Shown here piece by piece: positions 1 to 7,892 of a DNA stretch of 64,000 bases. The position numbers and the translations under genes were made by a program. This DNA comes from Cephaloticoccus sp. GTDB taxonomy: Bacteria; Verrucomicrobiota; Verrucomicrobiia; Opitutales; Opitutaceae. Within the stretch, counting starts at the first letter, position 1; each line of letters starts with the position of its first letter. The notes beneath the pieces are model-generated. The model had not been told where the DNA came from, made no database searches, and saw only the letters and a list, made by a program, of their open reading frames with translations. The DNA is taken from the NCBI GenBank assembly GCA_030833445.1, contig JAURHD010000014.1, forward strand, positions 1 to 64,000, given 5' to 3'.

Positions 1-135
1 CGCGCCATTGCCGATGCTGACCATGGCAATGACAGCACCGACACCGATGATGATACCGAGTGCGGTGAGGGAGGAACGCAGGATATTGCGGCGCAGGGCG
101 CGAAGGGAAATGATGAGGGTGGAACTGATGCGCAT
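1..135 (-). CDS. MacB-like ABC transporter permease, N-terminal part (runs off window)
   Basis: Only the first 45 codons are present; the gene continues beyond the left edge. The translation begins MRISSTLIISLRALRRN and runs into a hydrophobic GIIIGVGAVIAMVSIGNG segment. This is the usual start of MacB/FtsX-type permeases: a short cytoplasmic amphipathic leader, then the first membrane helix before the large periplasmic domain. The ATG lies one base after the stop of the ATPase gene, so translation is probably coupled. It is the third gene of an adaptor-ATPase-permease operon. It is too short for the ORF track. The substrate cannot be told from this fragment. Confidence 0.8.
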   Translation of the reverse strand, partial: MRISSTLIISLRALRRNILRSSLTALGIIIGVGAVIAMVSIGNGA

Positions 136-136
136 C

Positions 137-904
137 TTAGGCTTGCTCCGTGAGTTTGGCCTCAGCCTCGGCGGCGAGGAGTTTCTTCATCTCCTCCGGC
201 GCTTGGAGCCGGTTGGCGACTTGTATATCGCTGACGATCCGGCCGTCGCGCATGATGAGGTTGCGCTTGCAGTATTGGGCGATGTCGAGCTCGTGCGTGA
301 CCATCAGGATGGTGATGCCGGCATCGTTGAGTTTTTGAAACACGCCGAGAATATCGACCGAGGTTTTGCTGTCGAGATTGCCGGTCGGTTCATCGGCCAC
401 GAGGATCTGCGGCTCGTTGACGAGGGCGCGGGCGATGGCGACGCGCTGTTGCTGACCGCCGGACAGTTGACTGGGAAAGTGATCGGAGCGGTTGCTCAGG
501 CCGACAAGGTTGAGGCAGTAGTCGGCCCGTTCACGGAGTGCCTTGGACGAAAGGCGCTTCTGGCCGTAGAGCATGGGGAGCTCGACATTTTCGAGTGCAG
601 TGGTGCGGCTAAGGAGATTGAAACCTTGGAATACGAATCCGAGTTTCTGATTCCGGAGGTCGGCGAGCTCGTTGCGATCGAGGCGGGATACATCGACGCC
701 GTCGAGCAGGTAGGTGCCCTCGCTGGGCCGGTCGAGGCAACCGATGAGGTTCATCATGGTGGACTTGCCGGAACCGCTGGCGCCCATCACGGCCATGAAC
801 TCGCCCTTCTGGATATCGAGGGACACTCCGCGCACGGCGTGCACCTTGACCTCGCCGGAGTCATAGACCTTGTGGATATTCTGCAACTGGACGACAGCGC
901 TCAT
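137..904 (-). CDS. ABC transporter ATP-binding protein, MacB/LolD type
   Basis: A 255-residue stand-alone nucleotide-binding subunit that would power the adjacent permease. Visible motifs in order are the Walker A loop GASGSGKST (about residues 41-49), a Q-loop (FQGFNLL), the signature LSGGQQQRVAIARAL (about 146-160), Walker B ILVADEPTGNLD and the switch histidine in MVTHE. The signature and the TGNLD extension are typical of the MacB/LolD/FtsE family of tripartite efflux or lipoprotein-release transporters. The gene sits between the HlyD-type adaptor (20-bp gap) and the permease (1-bp gap). In E. coli MacB the ATPase and permease are fused; here they are separate genes. Confidence 0.93.
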   Translation of the reverse strand: MSAVVQLQNIHKVYDSGEVKVHAVRGVSLDIQKGEFMAVMGASGSGKSTMMNLIGCLDRPSEGTYLLDGVDVSRLDRNELADLRNQKLGFVFQGFNLLSRTTALENVELPMLYGQKRLSSKALRERADYCLNLVGLSNRSDHFPSQLSGGQQQRVAIARALVNEPQILVADEPTGNLDSKTSVDILGVFQKLNDAGITILMVTHELDIAQYCKRNLIMRDGRIVSDIQVANRLQAPEEMKKLLAAEAEAKLTEQA

Positions 905-924
905 GAATTGGGCAGAGCGCTGTG

Positions 925-2316
925 TTAGATTCGGCGGCGCTGGCCGCTGAACGGATTCGTGGTCGGGGTGTTGGCAGCATCCCCACCCGGAATGAATACG
1001 CTCGTGACGAGGACATCGCCCTCGGCCAGGCCTTCAATGACTTCCGTGTTCGTGCCATCGGTAATGCCCAGTTTGACAGTGACCGGTTCGATCACGGGTT
1101 TTTCGGGCGTGCCGCTGAATTTGTAAACTGTGCGGGTGGTGATGGTGGGTTCGCTCGAATTACGGTTGCGGTCGCCCCGGTTACCGAATGCCGGTAACTC
1201 AAGGCCGCGCTCCTTCGCTAATTGCTGGATCTTGGTGCGAACTTCGGCTGACGGCGGACCTGAGCCGGGGGTGAACCCGGCATCCTGCATCAATTGCATC
1301 ATTTGTTCACGCGTGGCGGGAACCGGGGCGGCGGCCGATGGGGCGCTCGTTTCGCCTTTTGCCTGGGTCACAGGCGGCGAAGGTAACAGGGATTCCGGCA
1401 TGCGCACGCGCAAGGTGCTGTTGGCCACGCGCAGCGTGTTTGACCGGTTGGCGACAATGACGGAGACGTTGGCGGTCATGCCGGGTTTGAGTTTCAAGTC
1501 TTCATTCCGCACCTCGATGATCGTCTGATAGGTGACGACATTGGACTCGGTCGTGGGCTTGCTGCGGATTTGGATGACCCGGCCGCGGAACTGGCGATTG
1601 GGGAAGGCATCGACGGAGAAGTTTACATTCTGGCCAACCTCCACGCCGCCGATATCGGCTTCGGCAATAGATGCATTGATCTGCATCTTGGTCAGATCGC
1701 CGGCGATGACGAATAGCACCGGGGCGTTCAAGCTGGCGGCGACAGTGCGGCCAACGTCGGTTTGCCGATCGAGCACCATCCCGTCGACCGGGGCGTAGAT
1801 CGAGCAGCGGGCGAGATCGACCTTGGCGTTTTCCACCGCGGCCTGCTTGGTCAGCAAGGAAGCATCAGCCTGCGCCAGGGTGGCCTCGGCCTGGTCGAGC
1901 TCTTGTTGGGAAACAAGATTTTGCTGACGCAGGGCGCGGGTGCGTACCGTGTTAAGTTTAACCAGGGTGTAGTTGGCCTTGGCCGAAGCGTAGTCTGCTT
2001 CACTCTGGCGCAACCGCTGTTCATAGGTGGCGGGATCGATCTTGGCGATGAGCTGGCCTTCTTTCACCGGCGAGTTGAAATCAACCAGCACTTCGGTCAC
2101 GAGGCCCGAGACTTGGCTGCCAACCTGAATTGAGGTGACCGGCTCGAGTGAGCCGGTCGCTGTAATGACCTGGCTGACTTCGCCCTTACTGACGGTGGTG
2201 GTCGTGAAAATTGGCGCCGCTTCGGTTTTGTGGCCGTAATAATACCAAGCACCCACGGCGCCGGCGACAATCACGAGCAACAGAATGTAACGGAGAGGAG
2301 ATTTTGACTTGGCCAT
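925..2316 (-). CDS. Efflux periplasmic adaptor, MacA/HlyD family
   Basis: A 463-residue membrane-fusion protein expected to link the inner-membrane ABC transporter to an outer-membrane channel. It has one N-terminal membrane anchor (YILLLVIVAGAVGAWYYYG, about residues 10-28), a lipoyl/barrel-sandwich half (ATGSLEPVTSIQVGSQVSG), a long helical hairpin (about 95-165), the second lipoyl half and beta-barrel segments. An Ala/Pro-rich insert near residues 305-340 and a charged stretch follow, which is longer than in E. coli MacA (about 370 aa). It is the first gene of the operon. Only its position suggests that no TolC partner is encoded next to it. Confidence 0.9.
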   Translation of the reverse strand: MAKSKSPLRYILLLVIVAGAVGAWYYYGHKTEAAPIFTTTTVSKGEVSQVITATGSLEPVTSIQVGSQVSGLVTEVLVDFNSPVKEGQLIAKIDPATYEQRLRQSEADYASAKANYTLVKLNTVRTRALRQQNLVSQQELDQAEATLAQADASLLTKQAAVENAKVDLARCSIYAPVDGMVLDRQTDVGRTVAASLNAPVLFVIAGDLTKMQINASIAEADIGGVEVGQNVNFSVDAFPNRQFRGRVIQIRSKPTTESNVVTYQTIIEVRNEDLKLKPGMTANVSVIVANRSNTLRVANSTLRVRMPESLLPSPPVTQAKGETSAPSAAAPVPATREQMMQLMQDAGFTPGSGPPSAEVRTKIQQLAKERGLELPAFGNRGDRNRNSSEPTITTRTVYKFSGTPEKPVIEPVTVKLGITDGTNTEVIEGLAEGDVLVTSVFIPGGDAANTPTTNPFSGQRRRI

Positions 2317-2421
2317 GTAAGGTAGAGTGGATGCTGACTGGCCTTGGCGGCGCAGTCATTGCGTGTTTGGAGACGGTGAAGCAGCGTGCCGGTGACAAAT
2401 AATTAGTCCCAGAGGATATAA

Positions 2422-2901
2422 TTACTCCCTGGCGGATTGTTTCAGCGCGGCGGCCACGACCGGAGGCACGAAATGGCTGACATCGCCGCCATACTTGGCG
2501 ACCTGTTTGACCAAAGTCGAGCTGGTGTAGCTGAACTGCTCATTCGGCATCACGAAAATGGTTTCCAAGGCTGGTTGGAGGTGGCGGTTCATCAATGCCA
2601 TATTGAATTCGAACTCAAAGTCGGAAAGGGCGCGGAGGCCGCGAATGATGGCCTGGGCCTTTTGAGCCATGGCGAATTCCACCAACAAACCGTCGAAGGT
2701 GGTCACGGTGACGTTGGTCAATTCGCCGATGCTGGCCTCGACCATCTGTTGGCGCTCGTCGGCGGAGAAACGAGGGCCCTTGCCGACGTTGGCCGCGATG
2801 GCGACGGTTACATGATCGAACAGCTTGGCCGCGCGCCCAAGCACATCGAGGTGTCCATAGGTGATGGGATCAAACGTGCCGGGATAGATGCAATGGCGCA
2901 T
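2422..2901 (-). CDS. coaD: Phosphopantetheine adenylyltransferase
   Basis: Catalyses the penultimate step of coenzyme A synthesis: ATP + 4'-phosphopantetheine to dephospho-CoA + PPi, in the cytoplasm. The 159-residue length is typical. The nucleotidyltransferase signature GTFDPITYGH (about residues 8-17) contains the catalytic TxGH histidine. The central IIRGLRALSDFEFEFNMA and the late SSTLVKQVAKYGGDVS, which carries the ISSTxxR-like ATP-binding motif, are strongly CoaD-like. It is a monocistronic-looking minus-strand gene between the efflux operon and the divergent pgsA. Confidence 0.96.
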   Translation of the reverse strand: MRHCIYPGTFDPITYGHLDVLGRAAKLFDHVTVAIAANVGKGPRFSADERQQMVEASIGELTNVTVTTFDGLLVEFAMAQKAQAIIRGLRALSDFEFEFNMALMNRHLQPALETIFVMPNEQFSYTSSTLVKQVAKYGGDVSHFVPPVVAAALKQSARE

Positions 2902-2988
2902 GGGAATGGATCGAGCTAAAGGGTTGGAAGGCAGTCAAGCGAAGGTCTTTTTCGAACAAATGTCTCAATCAGGTTACGGTTTACGATA

Positions 2989-3621
2989 TTGCCTTTGGCA
3001 AGCCAACATGCGTTTTTCGCGATTCCCTTGCGTTTCACCCTACCCAATATCCTGACCGTCTCCCGGCTGCCCGCGATGTTTGCCATCGTGGCCCTGATGT
3101 ATGGTGACTTTCAATGGGGGGCGACGATTGCCTTTTGGCTCTTCATCGCCGCCGCTTTATCCGATTGGCTCGACGGCAAACTGGCCCGGGAAAGCGGTCA
3201 GGTTTCCACCTTCGGCCGTTTCATGGATGCGGTGATCGACAAAGTCATGGTCGTCGGACTCATGGTTGCGTTGGTGAATGGCGGTTATTTCGAGGCCTAT
3301 CGCACCACGGCGATGTTGATGGTGTTGTGCATCATTGGCCGCGAATTCCTGATTTCCGGTCTGCGCATGGTGGCGGCGAGCAAAGGCGTGGTGGTCGAGG
3401 CGGATGCCGGCGGCAAGTTCAAGACCTTCCTCCAACTCAATGCCATCGGCTGGTTGCTGGGTTGGAAAATGTTGGTGGTTGATTTTGGGGATGTGGGCGA
3501 GGCTGGGGTAACCAAAACGGTCCATGTCGTCGGTCTCGTATTTTTTGTCACATCGGTGGTGCTGACCCTGACCTCAGGCTGGACTTATTTCCGCAAGCAC
3601 GGGCACGTGGTGCGGGATTGA
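2989..3621 (+). CDS. pgsA: CDP-diacylglycerol-glycerol-3-phosphate 3-phosphatidyltransferase
   Basis: An integral membrane enzyme that makes phosphatidylglycerophosphate from CDP-diacylglycerol and glycerol-3-phosphate. The CDP-alcohol phosphotransferase signature D-G-x2-A-R-x8-G-x3-D-x3-D is complete (DGKLARESGQVSTFGRFMDA, then VID, about residues 63-85). Several hydrophobic helices surround it. The annotated start is a TTG; the downstream LRFTLPNILTVSR is where similarity to the family begins, so the true start could be slightly downstream. Four bases separate it from pgpA, which encodes the next enzyme of the pathway, strongly supporting the assignment over other CDP-alcohol transferases. 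Confidence 0.92.
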   Translation: MPLASQHAFFAIPLRFTLPNILTVSRLPAMFAIVALMYGDFQWGATIAFWLFIAAALSDWLDGKLARESGQVSTFGRFMDAVIDKVMVVGLMVALVNGGYFEAYRTTAMLMVLCIIGREFLISGLRMVAASKGVVVEADAGGKFKTFLQLNAIGWLLGWKMLVVDFGDVGEAGVTKTVHVVGLVFFVTSVVLTLTSGWTYFRKHGHVVRD

Positions 3622-3625
3622 AGCC

Positions 3626-4147
3626 ATGGAGTTCAAGCAACCGGTCTGGCCGCGATTTTTGTCCTCAGCGATGGTGCTGAATTGCGCGACCTTGGGTCCG
3701 ATTGGGCGCCGTCTGCCAGCCCCCGGAACCTGGGGCTCTGTGGCGGGATTGTTGTATTTCACGGTGTTCTTTGCCGATCGCTATGGGATTTTTGGCACAC
3801 TGCTGCTGAGTGCGATTGGGTCCTATGTGGCGGTGGCGATTTGCGGTGAAGCAGAGTTTCGTCTGGGCCGGCGTGATCCCGGTGAAGTGATACTCGATGA
3901 GTTCGTCGCCATGCCATTGTGCTTCCTCGGTTGGCCGGCTTTGGTTGGTCCGCTGCCGCCTTGGGCGATATTCCTGATCGGCTTCGGGTTGTTCCGCCTG
4001 TTCGATATCCTGAAGCCGTTTGGAATCAAGCGACTCCAGCATCTGCCGGCCGGGTGGGGCGTGGTAGTCGATGATCTGGCCGCAGCGCTGTTGACCTGCG
4101 GCGTGATGCACGCCGGGCAGTGGGCATGGCAGCGGTTTGGCGCCTAG
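3626..4147 (+). CDS. pgpA: Phosphatidylglycerophosphatase A
   Basis: A membrane phosphatase that removes the phosphate from phosphatidylglycerophosphate to give phosphatidylglycerol. The 173-residue protein has the PgpA landmarks PAPGTWGSVAG (about 30-40), DPGEVILDEFVAM (about 83-95), FRLFDILKPFGIKRL and the late GWGVVVDDLAAA, with three or four hydrophobic stretches between them. The acidic residues in DEF and VDD are the expected metal/phosphate site. It directly follows pgsA with a 4-bp gap, so the two steps of phosphatidylglycerol synthesis are co-transcribed. Confidence 0.93.
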   Translation: MEFKQPVWPRFLSSAMVLNCATLGPIGRRLPAPGTWGSVAGLLYFTVFFADRYGIFGTLLLSAIGSYVAVAICGEAEFRLGRRDPGEVILDEFVAMPLCFLGWPALVGPLPPWAIFLIGFGLFRLFDILKPFGIKRLQHLPAGWGVVVDDLAAALLTCGVMHAGQWAWQRFGA

Positions 4148-4173
4148 CCCCGTTCGTAGCCACGGCGGGTGGA

Positions 4174-5082
4174 TCAGGCGAAAAATGATTCCAGCAGCGT
4201 CTGCGGAGTGCCGTCGTATTCCGCCCATTGTAGATCGCCGCAAACCTGCTGGTCGCCACCCGTGAAATACACCAGCGTTCGCTCTTGCCAGTAGCAAAGT
4301 TCGACGTCGGAGGCGTTGCTTTCGCAGATGGTCGCCGAACGGAGCGGGTGGACGGGTTGAGTGGAATCAAAGGTTACAAAGGGCCGACCGTCCGGCGCAT
4401 CTTCCCAGTTTACGAGGTCTTGGGAGCGTGCGATGCGGGTTTCGTAGCTCGGTCCGGGCAAGGCTTCGAGGTAGAGGGTGTAGTAGTAGTCACCTTCGTA
4501 ATAAAGCGCCGGGCCACCGACATATTTTTCACGGCCATAAATGCCGTCAGGCACAGGTGTCCATCGGCGGAGATCGGCTGATGTGAAATATTTGAAAGTG
4601 AACGGCGGTGGCCAAGTTGGGTCGTTGGTCTCGACGAGCAGGGCAAATTGATCGGGGCCGTGGCAGATGCCGACATTGAAGAATTTCTCGTTTGGTTGGG
4701 CAAGCAGCACGACCTCCGGCGTGGTCCAGTGCTCAAGGTCCGTGGAAGTGGTGAGGACGATTTCCTCGATATTCCATTTGGCTCCCTCGCCCCAATTACC
4801 GGCAAAGACATGAACTCGGTTCTCCCAAACAAAGGCCATACCAAGGCCATGCCCAGTCAGGGGAGTGGTGATGATGCGGTCGGTGGCCATGTCGCGGATG
4901 CGAATGGCATCGTTCTGGCATTCGGTGCCGTCCGGCGATCCGGGGAACTCCCACTGCTTCTGCCAATTCTCCAAGCGGTAAAGCCGGTCTTGGAAGACAA
5001 ACGGCGTGACTTCGACCAATGGAGAATTGAGTTTCCCGCGTTTAATCAACGGGTGGCTCCAAGGCGTGGAGGGATGGCTCAT
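4174..5082 (-). CDS. Glycoside hydrolase family 43-like five-bladed propeller protein
   Basis: A 302-residue protein with no signal peptide, so probably cytoplasmic. It shows repeated propeller-blade signatures of the GH43/GH32/GH130 fold: TSTDLEHWTTPEVV, TSADLRRWTPV and ARSQDLVNWEDA, a 'D-L-x-x-W' pattern at roughly 70-residue spacing, plus YVGGPALYYEGDYYYTLYLEA. The catalytic acids cannot be assigned with confidence from sequence alone, so neither substrate nor activity is claimed. The start ATG is 10 bases after the stop of the NusG-like gene, which makes it the last gene of a minus-strand run. It may act on intracellular oligosaccharides or be a non-catalytic propeller. Confidence 0.65.
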   Translation of the reverse strand: MSHPSTPWSHPLIKRGKLNSPLVEVTPFVFQDRLYRLENWQKQWEFPGSPDGTECQNDAIRIRDMATDRIITTPLTGHGLGMAFVWENRVHVFAGNWGEGAKWNIEEIVLTTSTDLEHWTTPEVVLLAQPNEKFFNVGICHGPDQFALLVETNDPTWPPPFTFKYFTSADLRRWTPVPDGIYGREKYVGGPALYYEGDYYYTLYLEALPGPSYETRIARSQDLVNWEDAPDGRPFVTFDSTQPVHPLRSATICESNASDVELCYWQERTLVYFTGGDQQVCGDLQWAEYDGTPQTLLESFFA

Positions 5083-5092
5083 ATGAGTGAGG

Positions 5093-5608
5093 TTAGGGCA
5101 GCACGGTAAGATTTTCCACCGGCACCTTCACGAGCAGACCTTGGCGCAGGACGTCGACTGAAATGATGACGCCACGGGGATCGAGCGGATTGTCGACGTA
5201 GCCTTCGAGGCCGTGAAGTGCGCCGCCGGATACCTTCACGCGACGACCCTTGGTCAGGAGCGGCATGACGCTCAACTCGAAACCCGAGGCGACGATGGCT
5301 TTGACCGCCTCGATCTGGCGAAGAAATGCCGGCACATCGGTGACAGAAATGGCGCGGGCCAACAGGTCCATCTGGTAGATGCGGTTTTTCCGTTCGGTGG
5401 GCACACATGCGAAGACATAACCCGGAAACAGCGGCTTGGTGAAACGCTTGGTCTGCTTGGCATACTTGCGCACACTCTCCATCAGTGGCAGATAATGTTC
5501 GAACTGTTCCGCCTTCATCAGGGCAGCGAATTTCTTTTCGCAGCGCGGCTTGGTGTGGCAGACCAGCCACAGCAGTTCGACTGAAGGCGCGGGCGCAGAG
5601 TCGCTCAC
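5093..5608 (-). CDS. NusG-family transcription antiterminator paralogue (RfaH/UpxY-like)
   Basis: From the chosen GTG the protein has 171 residues. It shows an N-terminal NGN domain (WLVCHTKPRCEKKFAALM, then the LFPGYVFACV signature) and a C-terminal KOW domain (KGRRVKVSGGALHGLEGYV). It would bind RNA polymerase and change elongation or termination of selected operons. The GTG at 5608 overlaps the aroQ stop as GTGA; the ORF track extends 19 codons upstream inside aroQ, which is less likely. The genomic setting (not next to secE or ribosomal protein genes) and the divergent sequence argue for a specialised paralogue rather than housekeeping NusG. Its target operon is unknown. Confidence 0.82.
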   Translation of the reverse strand: MSDSAPAPSVELLWLVCHTKPRCEKKFAALMKAEQFEHYLPLMESVRKYAKQTKRFTKPLFPGYVFACVPTERKNRIYQMDLLARAISVTDVPAFLRQIEAVKAIVASGFELSVMPLLTKGRRVKVSGGALHGLEGYVDNPLDPRGVIISVDVLRQGLLVKVPVENLTVLP

Positions 5609-6039
5609 AGATACTTGGGCAACAGATTCAGCGCGTCCACGTAGCCAGGAAATCCCTTGCCGCAAATCATGGCCTTGCAGGCTCCGGCAGTCATTGACGA
5701 GTGGCGGAATTTCTCGCGCTTCTTGATGTCAGAAATGTGCACCTCGATGGCGGGTTTGCCCGAGGCAGACAAGGCGTCCCGCAAGGCGATGCTCGTGTGC
5801 GAATACGCGCCGAAGTTTACGATGAACGCAGCGATACCCGCATCGGTCAGGGCGTGAATCTTATCCACCAACGCACCTTCGTGAGCGGATTGAAAAAAGG
5901 TGGGGGTGAAACCGCGGGACTTGGCCTCGGCGCGGATCAGTTTCTCGAGGTCCTTGAGCGTGGCCCGTCCATAGACCTCAGGTTCGCGTTTCCCGAGCCG
6001 GTCGAGGTTGGGTCCGTGGAGTATGGCGATCTTTTTCAT
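5605..6039 (-). CDS. aroQ: Type II 3-dehydroquinate dehydratase
   Basis: Third step of the shikimate pathway, dehydration of 3-dehydroquinate to 3-dehydroshikimate by a dodecameric cytoplasmic enzyme. At 144 residues the length is right. The catalytic Arg and Tyr are in LGKREPEVYG, the substrate Asn in VNFGAYSHTSIALRDAL, the catalytic His in EVHISD, and the two later arginines in KKREKFRH. Some usually conserved neighbours differ: GPNLDRLG, SAHEG in place of SNHEG, and NFG in place of NPG. All residues known to be essential are kept, so it should be active. It overlaps the downstream NusG-like gene by 4 bp and follows the Nif3-like gene by 6 bp. Confidence 0.94.
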   Translation of the reverse strand: MKKIAILHGPNLDRLGKREPEVYGRATLKDLEKLIRAEAKSRGFTPTFFQSAHEGALVDKIHALTDAGIAAFIVNFGAYSHTSIALRDALSASGKPAIEVHISDIKKREKFRHSSMTAGACKAMICGKGFPGYVDALNLLPKYL

Positions 6040-6045
6040 GGTGGT

Positions 6046-6798
6046 TCAGAGAGGGTTGTCGGTGGCAACAAACTCCCAAGGCAAGTTGTATTTTGCCGCG
6101 AGCTCGGCGGCGAGAGCCTTCACGGCATGAACCTCGGTGGCGTAGTGTCCGCAAAGGTAGAGGTTGAGTTTTTCTTCTTGAGCGAGATTGAAGTGTTCCT
6201 CGCGCAGCTCGCCGGTGATGAGCGTATCGACACCCGTGCCGGCCAGCTCCCGCAGGGCGCTGTTGCCGCTACCGGTGCACAGGGCCACCTCCGCGGGACG
6301 ATCGGCGCCGTATTCGATGGCGATGACCCGGGCGTAAAGGGACTCCAATTTAGTGCGCAGTTCGGCGCGGGTGTAGGTGTTGGTGCAGATGGACGCGAGA
6401 TCACCGCCGGGATTTGGCATGAATCCCCTCGCGGGTTTCAAACCCAGCTCCCGGGCAAAGAGCGCGTTGTTGCCGATTTCCGGATGCGCATCGAGCGGCA
6501 GGTGGTTGGAGTAGAGGGCACAGTCCGCGCCGATCAAGGTGGACACGCGTTCGTAGGCGGCACCGGTGAGTGGCCGGGGCATGTCCCAATAAATGCCGTG
6601 ATGAACGATCAGGAAATCGATCCCGGCCGCAGCGGCTTTTTGAAAGGGGATGACGCCGGCATCCACGGCGGCGCCGATCTTGGTGACCTTCCCGCTATTG
6701 GCCATCTGAAGACCGTTGCAGGCACCCGGTGCATCCTCGAAGGCACTGCGTCGGGTGCGTTCGTCACAGTAGGCGACCAGTTCTTTGAGGGATGGCAT
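6046..6798 (-). CDS. Nif3-like dinuclear metal centre hexameric protein (YbgI family)
   Basis: A 250-residue protein of the Nif3/YbgI family, metal-binding toroids whose physiological reaction is still uncertain. The metal-binding signature is visible in FLIVHHGIYWD, the SNHLPLDAHPEIGNN block is diagnostic, and the C-terminal LITGELREEHFNLAQE and LCGHYATEVHAV supply the remaining acid and His ligands. I chose ATG 6798 (MPSLKELVAYCDE) because the longer ORF would run into the upstream polyketide synthase gene. It lies 6 bp before aroQ. It is the short form without the PII-like insert. Confidence 0.92.
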   Translation of the reverse strand: MPSLKELVAYCDERTRRSAFEDAPGACNGLQMANSGKVTKIGAAVDAGVIPFQKAAAAGIDFLIVHHGIYWDMPRPLTGAAYERVSTLIGADCALYSNHLPLDAHPEIGNNALFARELGLKPARGFMPNPGGDLASICTNTYTRAELRTKLESLYARVIAIEYGADRPAEVALCTGSGNSALRELAGTGVDTLITGELREEHFNLAQEEKLNLYLCGHYATEVHAVKALAAELAAKYNLPWEFVATDNPL

Positions 6799-6856
6799 GA
6801 TCAAATCGGGTCGCTTTAACCGGGCTTTTTCAAGGCTAAGTTGAATTGCTACCGGT

Positions 6857-7891
6857 TCAATCTCGCCCGAGCCGGCAACTGTGGGCGCTAAATCCTGCGC
6901 CAAAACTCACCAACCACAGGTCTCCGTTGGAAACGTTTGACGGATCGGTGAGCACTTCTTCCAAGGCAAATAACACGGATGGACTACTCATATTGCCATG
7001 GTCGCACAGGACCTTGATGCTGGCGTTCAAATTGTGGGGCGCGACTACTGGGGTGAGTGCAGTCAACACGTCGCGGCCACCGGGATGGGCGACTACGCGG
7101 GCAACCGGGCGGGTGCCGCGTCGTTCCCAAAGTTGGGCCACCGCGCCCGCTGCGAGCTCTGGCACGGTTGGGTCCAGCAGGTTGCGCAGCTTGCCGTCGC
7201 GTTGTTCAAAGCGGAGTTTGTCGCGATCAAGTGGTTGATGGTGGGTATCAAAGTCAAAACAACGCAGGCCGGTTGGTCCAGGAGTGCTGCGCCAGATCGT
7301 GGCGGCGGCACCATCACTAAACAGGCAGGCGCTGATCAGCACGCCCGGATCATCATCGAGGTAAAATGCGGCGGAGCAAATTTCAACCGCGATGCAGGCG
7401 ACCGTAGCACTGGGCTGGGCTGCGAGCACATGGCTGGCCGCGCGCAGAGTGGGGATGGCGGCTCCGCAACCGAGCCCGACCAGATCCTGCAGAAATGCGT
7501 TGGGTCGGAGATTGAGTAGTTCGGCGACATAACTGGTCAGTCCGGGACACAAGTAGCCGGTGCAGGTGCAGATGAGCAGTGCATCCAGTTCCTCCGGCCG
7601 CACCTTGGCTTGGGCCAACGCTTTGGTGAGTGCATGGGTGGCCAACTTGGGCCCGGCTTCCCGAAAGATCGCATGCAATTCGTCCGAGCTGCGGTCGAAT
7701 ATGCGGGTTATTTCCGGGGCAGCGAAGTGGCGGGTATTTATACCATGCTCGCCCCGGAGAATGCAGTTAAGGATTAGCCGTGAGCGCTTGGTCAGTTTGG
7801 ATTTTGCCGGGGACTGATCAATGATGTCCCAACAGTCACGCTGAGCGAAAGTGGCGGAAGGAGTGGTGGTGGCAAGGGCGTGCAGATACAT
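6857..7891 (-). CDS. Type III polyketide synthase (chalcone/stilbene synthase family)
   Basis: A 344-residue homodimeric thiolase-fold enzyme that extends an acyl-CoA with malonyl-CoA. The full catalytic triad is present: Cys142 in LVGLGCGAAIP, His269 in VVAHPGGRDVL and Asn300 in CDHGNMSSPSV. The GFGPG-like C-terminal motif is represented by SFGAGFSAHS. The start ATG 7891 is one base after the oxidoreductase stop; the ORF track extends it spuriously by 66 codons. The preceding genes encode an FAD oxidoreductase and a methyltransferase, a grouping known from bacterial alkylresorcinol/alkylpyrone pathways (as with BpsA-BpsB in Bacillus). The product is therefore likely a modified long-chain alkyl pyrone, resorcinol or quinone, but this is inference. 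Confidence 0.93.
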   Translation of the reverse strand: MYLHALATTTPSATFAQRDCWDIIDQSPAKSKLTKRSRLILNCILRGEHGINTRHFAAPEITRIFDRSSDELHAIFREAGPKLATHALTKALAQAKVRPEELDALLICTCTGYLCPGLTSYVAELLNLRPNAFLQDLVGLGCGAAIPTLRAASHVLAAQPSATVACIAVEICSAAFYLDDDPGVLISACLFSDGAAATIWRSTPGPTGLRCFDFDTHHQPLDRDKLRFEQRDGKLRNLLDPTVPELAAGAVAQLWERRGTRPVARVVAHPGGRDVLTALTPVVAPHNLNASIKVLCDHGNMSSPSVLFALEEVLTDPSNVSNGDLWLVSFGAGFSAHSCRLGRD

Positions 7892-7892
7892 G

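Noticed and set aside
8-928. 306-aa plus-strand ORF opposite the ABC ATPase
   Set aside because: Shadow of the ATPase, whose Walker and signature motifs are unmistakable.
5701-6819. 372-aa plus-strand ORF opposite aroQ and the Nif3-like gene
   Set aside because: Antisense shadow of two clearly recognised genes; translation is not protein-like in any family sense.
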